DNA of 64,000 nt from Conus ventricosus (lineage: Eukaryota > Mollusca > Gastropoda > Neogastropoda > Conidae): the NCBI GenBank assembly GCA_018398815.1, contig CM031628.1, positions 7,417,937 through 7,481,936 on the forward strand, read 5' to 3'. Positions 43,800 through 55,229 of the stretch are shown here, in pieces. The position numbers and the translations under genes are program-made. The notes under the pieces were generated by a model, which saw only the letters and a program-made list of their open reading frames with translations, did not search any database and was not told the DNA's origin. Position 1 is the first letter of the stretch. Each line of letters starts with the position of its first letter.

Positions 43800-46700
43800 C
43801 CCCGATGTTAGGGCCATTGTGTCCCACAATGGTAACCCCCTGCTGTGTTAGGGGCCATTGTGTCCCACAATGGTAACCCTGCTGTTAGGGTCATTGTGTC
43901 CCACAAGGGTACCCTTGCTGTTTAGGGCCTTTGTTGCCCACAATGGTACTCTGCTGTCAGGCCATTGATGTACCACAACGGTAACCCTGCTGTTTAGGGC
44001 CATTACTGAGTTTTTAGTTTTGTACCACAATGGTTAAACCCTGCTGTTAGGGCCCATTCGATGTCCCAAACAATGGTTTTTTTTTTTTTTTTTTTTTTAA
44101 CTCTGTATAAGGGCCATTGTCTGTATTTTTTTGTTTGTCCCACAATGGTGAACCCTGCTGTTAGGACATTGTGTTCCCACAATGTATATTAACCTGCTGA
44201 TAGGGCCATTGTGTCCCACAATGGTACCCCTGCTGTTTAGGGCCATTGTGTCCACAATGGATAACCCTGTGTGGTTAGGGCCATTGTGTCCCACAATGGT
44301 AAACCCTGCTGTTAGGGGTCATTGTGTCCCCACAATGGTAACCTGCTGTTAGGACCATTGTCGTTTCCCACAATGGTAACCCTGCGTTAGGGCATTGTGT
44401 CCCACAATGGTAACCCTGATGTTAGGGCCATTGTGGTCCTGAATGGTAACCCTGTGTTAGGGCCATTGTGTCCCACAACGGTAACCCTTGTGCTGTTAGG
44501 GCCATTGTGTCCCTGAATGGTAACCCTTGCTGTTAGAGCCATTGTTAGTTCCTCCTTAACAATGGTAACCCTGCTTTTGTAAGGGCCATTGTCTGTTTGT
44601 CCTACAATGTAACCCTGCTGTTAGGGCCATTGTTTTATTCTGTGTCCCACAATGGTAACCCTGCTGTTGGGCATTGTGTTGACCTTACAATGGTAACCTG
44701 TGGGTTTATGGTCCATCTGTTCGTTCCCTGGATGGTAACCCTGCTGTTTAGGGCCATTCCGTTTGTCCCACATGGGAACACCTTGCTGTTGTTAGGGCAT
44801 TTGTTGTTCCCACAATGGTAAACCTGCTGTTTAGCGGTCATTGTGTCCACAAGGGTAACCCTTGCGTTAGGGACATTGTGTCCTTACAATGGTTAACCCT
44901 GCTGTTTAGGGCCATTCCCTGTCCAACAATGTCATTTAAAACCCTGCTGTTAGGGTCATAGTTTTCCCACAATGGGTTAACCCTGCCGTTAGGGCCAATG
45001 TTGTTCCGTACAATGGTAACCCTGCTGGTATGGCCACTAGTGTCCCTGATGGTAACCTGCTGTTGGGCCATTGTGTCCCACCACTGAGGTCAACCCTGCT
45101 TGCTGTTTAGGGCCATTGTTGTCCCACAATGGTAACCCTGCTGTGAGGGCCATTGTCTCCCACACATGGTACCCTTTGCGTTAGGGCCATTGTGTCCTTA
45201 CAATAGTTAACCGCTGTTAGGGCCATTTGTAGGCCCACAATGGATACAACCATCACAAACCCCCCCAACCAAACCCCCCCCCCACCCCCTACATAGTTCA
45301 CCCCCACACCCACTCTCACATACCAATCCACTCCTCAACCCACCTGTGTTAATTTTTTTTATTTTTTTATATTTATTATCATTTAACCCTGCTGTTTAGG
45401 GCAATTGTTGTCCACAATTGTTTAGGTAACCTGCTGTTAGGGCCATTGTGTTTTCCGTTCTTACAAATGGTAACCATGCTGTTGGGCCATTGTGGCCCAC
45501 ATGGTTTTTTTTGTTTAAACCCTCTGCTGTTAGCATTGTGTCCCACAATGTTGTGGTTAAACCTGCTGTTTAGGGCATTGTGTCCCACAATGGTAATAAC
45601 TCTGACCTGTCATAGGGCAATTGTGTCCCACAATGGTAACCCTGTGTTAGGGGCATTGTATTATGTTCCCACAATGGTAACCCCCTAGCTGTTAGGGCCC
45701 CAATGTGTCCCACAATGGTAACTCTGCTTGTTAGGGGCCAATTGTGTCCGACAATGGGAAACCCTGCTGTTAGGGCAATTGTGTCCACATTGGTAACCCT
45801 CGCTGTTAGGGCCATTGTGTCCACAATGCGAACTCTGCTGTTCGCGGCATTGTGTCCCACAATGGTAACCCTGCAGTTAGGGCCATTGTGTCACAATGGT
45901 AACCATGCTGTTAGGGCCATTGTGTCCCGGAATGGTAACCCTGCTTGTGAGGGCCATTGTGTCCTCCAATGTGGTAAACATGCTGTTAGGGCCATTGTTG
46001 TACTTACAATGGTAAACCCTGCTGTTAGGGCCATTGTTCCCACAATGGTAAACTCCTGCTGTCAGGCATTGTGACCCACAATGGTACCCTGCTGGTAGGG
46101 CCATTGTGTCCCACAATGGTTAACCCTGCGTTAGGGCCAATTGTGTCCCACACAAAACAAAAATTTTTTGGTAACTCTGCTTTCAGGGCCATTGTGTCCA
46201 CAATGGTAACCCTGACTGTTAGGGCCATTGTGTCCGACAATGGTAACCCTGCAGATAGGGCCATTGTGTCCACAATGGTAACCTGCTGTTATGTCAATTG
46301 TGTCCTACAATGGTCAACCCTGCTGTTAGGGCCGTTGTGTCCCACAATGGTAACCCTGCTGTTAGGGCCATTGGAGTCCTTACACTGGTAACCCTGCGGT
46401 AAGGGCCATTGTGTCTTACATGGTACCCTGCTGTTAGGGCCATTGTGTCCCCATGGAAACCCTGCTGTTAGTGCCATTGTGTCCTTTACAATGGTAACCT
46501 GTGGTTGGCCCACAGTGTCCCTGATGGTAACCCTGCTGTTAGGGCCTTGTGTCCCACAATTTCGGTAACCCTGCTACGTTAGGGCCATTGTTTCCCACAA
46601 TGGTAACCTGCTGTTAGGGTTCATTGTGTCCCACATTGGTACCTGTGTTAGGGCCATTGTGTCCTTACAATGGTACCCTACTGGGTATTGGCCCTGTGTC

Positions 46701-49700
46701 CCTGAATTGGTAACCCTGCTGTTTAAGGGCCATTTGTGTCCACACTTGGTAACCCTGCTGTTAGGGCCATTGTGTCCCACATGGTAACCTGCTGTTAGGG
46801 CCATTGTTCTACAATGGTAACCCTGCTGTTAGGGCCCAATTGTGGTATTACAAATGGTAACCCTGCTGTTAGGGCCCATTGTGGCCCACAATGGTAAACC
46901 TGTGTTAGGGCATTGTGTCCCACATGGTAACCCTGCTGTTAGGGCCATTGTGTCCTACAAAGGGCTAACCCTGCTAGTTAGGGGCCATGTGTCCCACAAT
47001 GGTACCCTGCTGTTAGGGCCATTGTGGCCCACAATGGTAAACCTGCGTGAGCGGCCATTGTGTCCCACAATGGTAACTCTGCTGTTAGGGGCCATTGCTG
47101 TCCCACAATGGTAACACTGCTGTTAGGGCTTGGTGTCTACAATGGTAACCCTGCTGGTATGGCCATTGATGTCCCACAATGGTACGCCTGCTGTTAGGGC
47201 CATTGTGTCCCACAATGGTAACCCTGCTGTTAGGGCCATTGTGTCCTCAATGGATAGTAACCATGCTGTTAGGGCCATTGTGTCCCTGAATGGTTAACCC
47301 TGCTTTTGGGCCATTGTGTCTCCAATGGTAACCATGCTGTTAGGGCCATTGTGTCCCTGAATGGTAACCCTGCTGTTAGGGCATTGAGGTCCCACAATGG
47401 TTAATCCCTGCTGATAGGGCCATTGAGTCCCACAATGGTCCCCTGCTGTTAGGGGCCAATGTGTCTCACAATGGTAAAACCTGCTGTTAGGGCCATTGTG
47501 TCCCACAATGGTAACCCTGCTGTCAGGGCCATTGTGTTACAATGGTAACCCTGCTGATTTAGGGCCATTGTGTCCCACAATGGTAACCCTGTGTTAGGGC
47601 ACTGTTGTCCACAAGGTAACCCTGCTGTTTAGGGCCATTGTGTTCCCACAACGGTACCCTGCTGTTAGGGGCCACTTTTTGGTGTCCACAATGGTAAACC
47701 CTGCTGTTAGGGCCATTGAGGCCACAGTGCTAAACTGCTGTTAGGGCCATTGTGTCCACACTGGTAACTCTGCTGTATAGGGCCATTGTGTCCCACAATG
47801 GTAACCCTGCAGTTAGCGGCCATTGTGTCCTACAATGGTAAACGCCCTGCTGGTATTCCATTGTGTCGACAATGGTTAACTCTGCTGTTAGGGCCATTGT
47901 GTCCCACAATTGGTAACCTGCTGTTAGGGCCATTGTGTTCCTCCAATGGTAAACCCTGCTGTTTAGGGCCATTGTGTCCACAACGGTAACCCTGCTGTTA
48001 GGGCCATTGAGTCCTACAATGGTAACCTTGCTGTCAGGGCCATAGTTGTCTTCAATGGTAACCCCGCTGTTAGGAGCCTTGTGTCTACCATGGTAACTCT
48101 GCTGTCGGCCATTGTGTCCCACAATGGTAATCTGCTGTTAGGGCATTGCTGTCCCACAATGGTAACCCTGTGTAGGGCCATTAGTGTCCAATAATGGTAC
48201 CTGCTGTTAGGGTCCATTGTGTCCTACAATGGTAAACCCTGTGTTTGGGCATTGTGTCGCACAATGGTAAAACTCTGCTGTCAGGGCATTGTCCTGTCCC
48301 TGAACTGGATAACCACTGCTGTTAGGCCATTGTGTCATCAATGGTAACCATGGCTGTTAGAGGCCTTTGTGTCTGACACATGGTAACAAGCTGTCAGGGC
48401 CATTGTGTCCCCACAATGGCTAAACCCTGCTTTTAGGGCATTGTGTCCCACAACGGTAACCCTGCTGTTAGGGCCATTGTGGTCCTTCCACAATTGTAAC
48501 CCTGCTGGTTAGGGCCATTGTGTCTTACAATGGTAACCTGCTTTGTAGGGCCATTGTGGCCCACAACGGTACCCTGCTGTTAGGGGCCATTGTGTCCACA
48601 ATGGTACCCCTGCTTGCTGTTAGGGCCATTGTGTCCACAATGGTACCCCTGCTGTTAGGGTCCATTGTGTCCACAATGGTTAACCCTGCTGTTAGGGCCA
48701 TTGTGTCCCTGAATGGAACCCTGCTGTTAGGGCCATTGTGTCCTACTATGGTAACCCTGCTGTTAGGGCCATTGTGTCCCACACAGGTAACCCTGCTGTT
48801 AGGGCCATTGTGTCCTACAATGGTAACCCGCTGTTAGGGCCATTTGTCTGTCCCTGAATGGTAACCCTGCTGTTAGGGCCATGTGTCCTACAATGGAAAC
48901 CCCGCTATTAGGGCCATTGTCTCCACACAATGGTAACCTTCTAGTTAGGGCCATTGTGTCACAATGGTAACCTGTGTTTGGGTCATTGAGTCCCACAATG
49001 GTAACCTTGCTGTTAGTGCCTTGTGTCCTTACAATGGTAACCCGCTGGATTTATGGCCACTGTGTCCCTGAATGGTAAAACTGCAGTTAGGGCCATTGTG
49101 TCCCACCATGGTAACGCTGCTGTTAGGGCCATTGTGTCCACATGGTAACCCTGCTGTTAGGGCCATGTGTCATTACAATGGTAAACCTGCTGTTAGGGCC
49201 ATTGGGCCCACCAATGGTAACCCTGCTGTTAGGGAATTGTGTCCACAATTGGTTAACCCTGCTGTTTAGGGCCATTATTTCCTACAATGGTAACCTGCTT
49301 TTAGGGCCATTGTGTCGCACATGGTAACCTGCTGTTAGGGCAAGTGTGTCCTCACAATGGTACTCTGCTGTCAGGGCCAATGTGTCCCACAATGGCAACC
49401 TGCTGTTAGGGCCATTGTGTCCACAACGGAATAACCCTGCTGTTCTGGCCATTGTGTCCACAATGGGTAACCCTGCTGTTAGGGCATTGTGTCCTACAAT
49501 GGTAAACCCTGCTGTTAGGGCCACTGTGTTCCACAACGGTAACCCCTGCTGGTTTAGGGCCATTGTGTCCAACATGGTAACCCTGCTGTAGGGCCATTGT
49601 GTCCCACACAATGGTAACCCTGCTGTGAGGGGCCAGTGTGTCCACAATGGTAACTCTGCTGTTAGGGCCATTGTGTCCCTGGAATGGTAACCCTGATGTT

Positions 49701-51060
49701 AGGGCCATAGTGTCCTACAATGGAACCCTGCTTGTTAGGGCCATTGTGTCCCACAACGGTAACCCTGCTGGTAGGGCCAATGTGTCCTACAATGGTAACC
49801 CGTGTTAGGGCCATTGTGTCCCTGAATGGTAACCCTGCTGTTAGGGCATGTGTGCTACAAGGGTAACCCCGTCTGTTAGGGCCATTGTGTCCCACAATGG
49901 TGACCCTTCTGTTAGGGCATTGTGTCCTCCAATGGTACCCTGTGTTTAGGGCCATTGTGTCCCACACTGGTAACCCAGCTGGTAGGGCCATTGTGTCCCA
50001 CAATGGTAACCCTGCTGTTAGGGCCATTGTGTCCCACAATGGTAACTGCTGTCAGGGCCATTGTGTCCCACAATGTAACCGGTTTTGGGCATTGTGTCCC
50101 ACAATGGTAACTCTGCTGTCAGGGCCCTTGAGACCCTCGAATGGTAACCCTGCAGTTAGGGCATTGTGTCTCACAATGGTAACTCTTGCTGGCAGGGCAT
50201 TGTGTCCCACAATGGTAAACATGCTGTTAGGGCCATTGTGTCCCCACACGGTAACCCTGTGTTAGGGTTCATTGTGTCCCACAATGGTAACATGCTGTTT
50301 AGTGGCCATGTGTGTCCACAACCGGTAACCCTGCTGTTAGGCAATTGTGTCCACAATGGTAACCTGTTGTTAGGGCCACTTGTGTCCCACATGGTAAACC
50401 CTGTGTGAGGGCATTGTGTCCCACAATGGCTAACCCTGCTGTTAGGGAATTGTGTCCCACAATGTGTAACCCTGCTGTTAGGCATTGTGTCCACAATGTT
50501 AACCCTGCTGTTAGGGCCATTGTGTCCACAATGGTAACCCTGCAGATAGGGCCATTTGTGTCCCTGAATGATTAACCCTGCTGTTAGGGGCCATTGTGTT
50601 CCTACAATGGGTAACCCTGCGGCTTAGGGCCATTGTGTCCCACAATGGTAACCCTGCTGTTAGGGCCATTGTGTCCCACAATGGTAACCCCGCTGTTAGG
50701 GCCATTGTGTCCCTGAATGGTAACCCTGTGTTAGGGCCATGTGTCTACAATGGTAACCTGCTGTTTTAAGGGGGGCCATGGTGCTCCACAATGGTAACCC
50801 TGCTGTAGGGCCATTGCTGTCCTAAATTTGTAACCCTGCTGTTAGGGGCCATTGTGTTCTACAATGGTAAACCTGCTGTTATGCCATTGTGTCCTACAGT
50901 GGTAACCCCGCTGTTAGGGCCTTTGTGTCCCAGAATTGAAACCCTGTGTTAGGGGCCATGTGTCCTACACTGGTAACCCTGCTGTTAGGGCATTGTGTCC
51001 TACAATGGTAACCATGCTGTAGGCATTCTGTCCCAAAATGGGAACCCTGCTGTTCGAGCA
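43800..51060 (+). repeat. 36-bp satellite array, subfamily A (about 200 copies)
   Basis: A tandem monomer of 36 bp, best preserved near 49985-50040 and 50630-50700. Each monomer holds a dyad, CCATTGTG and CACAATGG around TCC, flanked by TTAGGG on one side and TAACCCTGCTG on the other. Copies differ by frequent one-base indels, so local periods vary from 33 to 40. A variant with CCCTGAATGG replacing the second dyad arm recurs at multiples of about two monomers. The 36-bp length keeps four of six frames open in a perfect monomer, which generates many false ORFs. Confidence 0.97.
45240..45383. other. Non-satellite interruption
   Basis: About 144 bp without the monomer: a C/A-rich stretch (45243-45345) followed by a T-rich stretch (45350-45383). 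Either a short insertion or a read-quality artefact. Confidence 0.6.
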
Positions 51061-52190
51061 TTCTGTCCCAAAAATAGAAACCTGCTGTTAGGGGGCCCTT
51101 CGGTCCCAAATAGAACCCTGCTGTTAGGGATCGGTCCCAAAATGGGAACCCTGCTGTTTGAGCCATTCTGTCCAAAATAGGAACCCTGTTGTTAGCGCCA
51201 TTCAATGCCAAAAATGGGAACCCTGGTTGGAGCCATTCTGTCCCAAAATGGGAATCCCTGCTGTAAGTGCATTTTTGGTCCCAAAATGGGAATCCTGCTG
51301 TTAGGGCCATTCAATTGCATAATGGGAACCTAGCTGTTGGAAAACCATTCTTCCCAAATCGGAAACCTGCTGTTAGGGCCATTTTGTCCAGAATGGAATC
51401 CTGCTGTTAGGGCACATTCACTGCCAGAAATGGGAACCTTCTGTAGGGCCATTCTGTCCCCTAGGAACCCTGCTGTTAGGGCAAATTTTGTCCCAGAATG
51501 GGAATCCTGCTGTTAGATTTTTATACAACCCCCCCCCCCCCCCCAACCCCCCAAACTGCCATTCAATGCCAGATAAAGGGACCCTGCTGTTGAGCACATT
51601 CTGTTCCCAAAAATAGGAATCCTCTGTTAGGGCCATTTTGTCCAAAAATGGAATCTGCTGTTAGGGCCATTCTGTCCCAAGAATGGGAATCTGCTGGTAG
51701 GTCCATTCTGTCTGCTGTTGGTCATACAGTCCCAAATAGGATGAATCCTGCTGTTAGGGCCAATTTTGTTCCCGAAGGATCCTTCTGTTAGGCCATTCCC
51801 GTCCAGAATGGGAATCAGCTGTTAGGGCCATTCAATACCAGGAATGGGACCCTGTGTTGGAGCTATTCTGTCCAACATGGAATCCTGCTGTTAGAGCCAT
51901 TCTGGTCCCCAAATGGGAATCCTCCTGTTAGGGCCATTCTGTGGCAGAAGGAAAAACCTTGCCGTTTGGAGTCTGTGAGCCAGAATGCGGAGCCAGCTGT
52001 TTGAGCCATTCTGTCCCAAATGGGAATCCAGCAGTTAGAGCCATTCTGTCCCAAAAGGGAATCTCGTGTTAGGGCCATTCTGTGGGCAGACAGACAGAAA
52101 TGGAAAACTTGCTGTTTGAGTCATTTGGAGCAGATTGGGGAAACTCTGCTCTTTGAGCCATTCTGCGCCGAGCTGTTTGAAAGGTTGTGC
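51061..52190 (+). repeat. 36-bp satellite array, subfamily B
   Basis: Continues the array with a diverged monomer: dyad arms CCATTCTG and CAGAATGG (often CAAAATGG), then GAATCCTGCTG. About 30 copies, increasingly irregular towards 52190. A C-rich interruption lies at 51528-51553. The last copies carry TTTGAGCCATTC and GGCAGA variants. Confidence 0.92.
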
Positions 52191-53124
52191 TGAAGCTTGG
52201 CAGGGAAGAGGGAACTTAGGGTCGCGAGGGGGAAAAGCTGGAAAACGATGTTCGTCTTGGTTGCCGAGCAGAGGATAGTGCGGACCCAAGATACGTGAGT
52301 TGTCTGACCACTGCTTTTGAGGTTTTTGCGCGTCCCACTTGCCCTTCATTCAGTGGCGCATCGACGACGAAGCTTTGGTTGCTAGGAAGTTGGAGGGACC
52401 CGGGAGGAACCTGCGCGCGGGGAGATGTGCATTGGGGAAGTTCAGGACTCATGGAAACATTGCAGTGGGGAAGCTTACGTCGATCACCACTTCAGCCCTC
52501 AGTCCAAGGCCTAAGGTGAGTTCCTTCCCTCCTTGTCGCCATCTTCTGGACGAAGGGCTGTTGTTTTGCTGTCTCTTGCGTGGTTGTTTAGTTGGGAGCT
52601 TGTGTTTGATAACTGGAATGCATTGATTGGTCGATTGATTGATTGGCTGATTCATTAATTGGTTGATTGATTATTGACTGATTGGGTGACTGATTGTCGA
52701 TTAATGGATTGATTCATTGGTTGGATGTAAGCTTACATTGTGTTTCGTAACATGCCTTACAAAACTGTTTGTCGCAGAGAGTGACCGACTTCGTAAAGGT
52801 TTCTCATTTTTTTCTTTCTCATTCTGCTCCACAAAATAGTTCTGTAAAGTAACGGCTTTAAACACAAAAGGAAAAGCAACAAGGAAAAAATACAGGGAGA
52901 GCCAAATGCCAACGAATAATGTCTAACAACAGATATTGAATACATGAAGACCTTTACAATGGCCTATGGACGGAATGTGTCGAGTTTGTACTTATTTCGG
53001 TCCAGCGTACAAAACATCTCTTTGGCAAAGTGTTCACTAGCCACAGGGAATGCAGAAACTGGACCACAGTGTGCACCAACCCGATGGGTGTAGTCATAGG
53101 CAGCAGGAGCGGCGAATCCAGCTG
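52191..53124. other. Unannotated unique sequence
   Basis: GC-rich to about 52560, then a run of GATTGATTG-like repeats (52620-52720) and ordinary sequence. No confident gene. The 70-95-residue frames at 52216-52626 overlap each other on both strands and match no family I recognise. Confidence 0.5.
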
Positions 53125-53875
53125 ATTGAGTCTGATGGCAGGTTCTGCAAATGGTTTTCTACTTGTACGTGACGCCCTGAAGCAGATGATCACCTGCTGA
53201 TTGGTCCTGATGGCAGGTTCTGCAAATGGTCTCGACTATGTACGTGATATACGTGATGCCCTGAAGCCGATGATCACCTGCTGAATGGTCCTGATCGCGG
53301 TTCTGCAAATGGTCGACTATGTACGTGACGCCCTGAAGCGATGGTCACCTGCTGCTTGGGTTCTGATGGCAGGTTTCTTGCAAATTGTCCATATGTACGT
53401 GACGCCCTGAAGCAGCTGATCACCTGTGATTTGGTCCTGATTGCAGGTTTATTTCGCAAAATGGTCGACTATGTTACGAGAGCCCTGAAGCAGATGATAT
53501 CTGCGATTGGTTCATGTCCGGATTGCAGGTTCTGCTACTGGTTTCGCGACTATGTACGTGGACCGCCCTTGAAGCAGATGATCACCTGTGATTGGTCCTG
53601 ATTGCGGTTCTGCAAATGGTCTACTATCGTTACGTGACGCCCTGAAGCGATGATCACCTGCTGATGGGTCTGATTGCGTTCTGCAAAGGTCTACTATGTA
53701 CCGTGCACGCCGACGCCGATGATCACCGGCTGATTGGTCCTGATTGCAGGTTCTGCAAACAGTCTACTATGTTACGATGACGCCCTGCAGCGATGATCAC
53801 CTACTGATTGTCCTGATTCAGGTTCTGCAAATGGTCTACTATCGTTACGTGACGCCCTGAAGCAGGATGATCACC
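53125..53875 (+). repeat. About 73-bp minisatellite (about 10 copies)
   Basis: Each unit runs from GATGATCACCTGCTGATTGG through GCAGGTTCTGCAAATGGTC to TACGTGACGCCCTGAAGC. Copies vary by small indels. Unrelated to the 36-bp satellite. Confidence 0.93.
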
Positions 53876-54045
53876 AACCCTTGTGGAAGGATGCAGGAGT
53901 CCAGGAGGAAATACCAAGGAAGAAGGTATTTCTATAGCGAGGTGCAGCCGCCTTTGATTTCTAACTCCACCCCCATCTCCTCCACGAAGGGAGAACCATG
54001 GGAAATATCTGAGCCTAGGACATAAGGAAACGTCGAGAAGATGCA

Positions 54046-54183
54046 ATTGCTCTATCTCTCTATCTATCTCTCTATCATCTATCTATACTATCTATCTATC
54101 TATCTATTCTATCTATTATCTTATCTATCTATCTATTCTATCTGTTCTTTCTATCTATCTATCTATCTATCTATATATCTTCT
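54046..54183 (+). repeat. (TATC)n microsatellite
   Basis: Mostly CTAT tetranucleotides with TTCT interruptions, followed by a short GT run. Confidence 0.93.
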
Positions 54184-54565
54184 ATGTGGTGTGTGTTTGT
54201 GTGTGTGTTGGTTGTTGTTGTTGTAGTTGATTTATAGTTTGGGTTTTTTTCACACTTGGTGATATTAGACTTTACAGGGGCGGGGGGGGGAGGTTGGGGG
54301 AGGGGGAGGACCAGGATGGGAGGAAAAGAGGAGAATAATGTCAAGCAAACAGTACAAATTTAAATATAAACAAACACTATCATAAATTATAAAAATATGC
54401 TAATTTGAGATTGAGAGATATTTTTGCAACCTCGCAATTTTGAACTCAACGCAATCGGCGTGAACGGTATAGATTTCGAATTCAATTGTGTTCTTGCTTT
54501 TGAATAAAGAGCATTTAAAATGGGGTCAAAGGAAAAGTATATGTTCACAGATAATGCGGCCGTTT

Positions 54566-54594
54566 GTTTGTGTGTGTGTGTGTGAGTGTGTGTT

Positions 54595-54630
<36 letters not shown>

Positions 54631-54830
54631 TAGATCTACACCATACCAACCTAGATTAGATAGGTAGATCGATAGATAGATAGGTAGATAGATAGATAGC
54701 TAGATAGATATATAGATAGATAGATAGATAGATAGCTAGATATATAGATAGAGAGATCGATAGATAGATAGGTAGGGATAGACAGAAAAATGATAGATAG
54801 TAGAAGATAGATAGATAATGTTTGCTTTAC
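54566..54830 (+). repeat. (GT)n and (GATA)n microsatellites
   Basis: GT repeats at 54566-54630, then GATA repeats at about 54655-54830 with GATC and GCTA variants. Confidence 0.93.
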
Positions 54831-54968
54831 TGCATCTTAACAGTGACGCTTCGTAGAAACAACAAAAATACACTATATCTGTAAGGTGGCAAACAGAGGA
54901 AAATTGATCTCTATTATCTATTATCATCTATCTGTCTGTTATTCTGACTATTATCTCTCTCCGCCCGC

Positions 54969-54969
<1 letters not shown>

Positions 54970-55023
<54 letters not shown>

Positions 55024-55031
55024 CCCCGCAC

Positions 55032-55066
<35 letters not shown>

Positions 55067-55125
55067 TGAGAGAGAGAGAGAGACGAGAGAGAGAGAGAGA
55101 GAGAAAGGAAAGGAGAGAGAGAGAC
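54970..55125 (+). repeat. Poly-C tract then (GA)n microsatellite
   Basis: About 52 consecutive C (54970-55021), then GA repeats (55032-55125). So long a pure C run is unusual and may be length-inaccurate. Confidence 0.9.
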
Positions 55126-55229
55126 GGGGGGGGGGGAGGGAGGTCCGGACAGTCGGAAATGTTGTAATGATCAGGCCATTTCCATACAATGGAGTGATAT
55201 TCAAAATCCTAATCAAATCAATCTCTAAG

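Noticed and set aside
43800..51060. CRISPR array (regular palindromic repeats)
   Set aside because: Repeats are contiguous with no unique spacers, in eukaryotic DNA with no cas genes.
43800..51310. Dozens of 60-138-residue frames with 12-residue repeats
   Set aside because: The 36-bp satellite keeps frames open by its length. No start context, and both strands are equally open.
52216..52626. Candidate exon with several frames on both strands
   Set aside because: Frames overlap in opposing directions and match nothing I recognise. GC content alone keeps them open.
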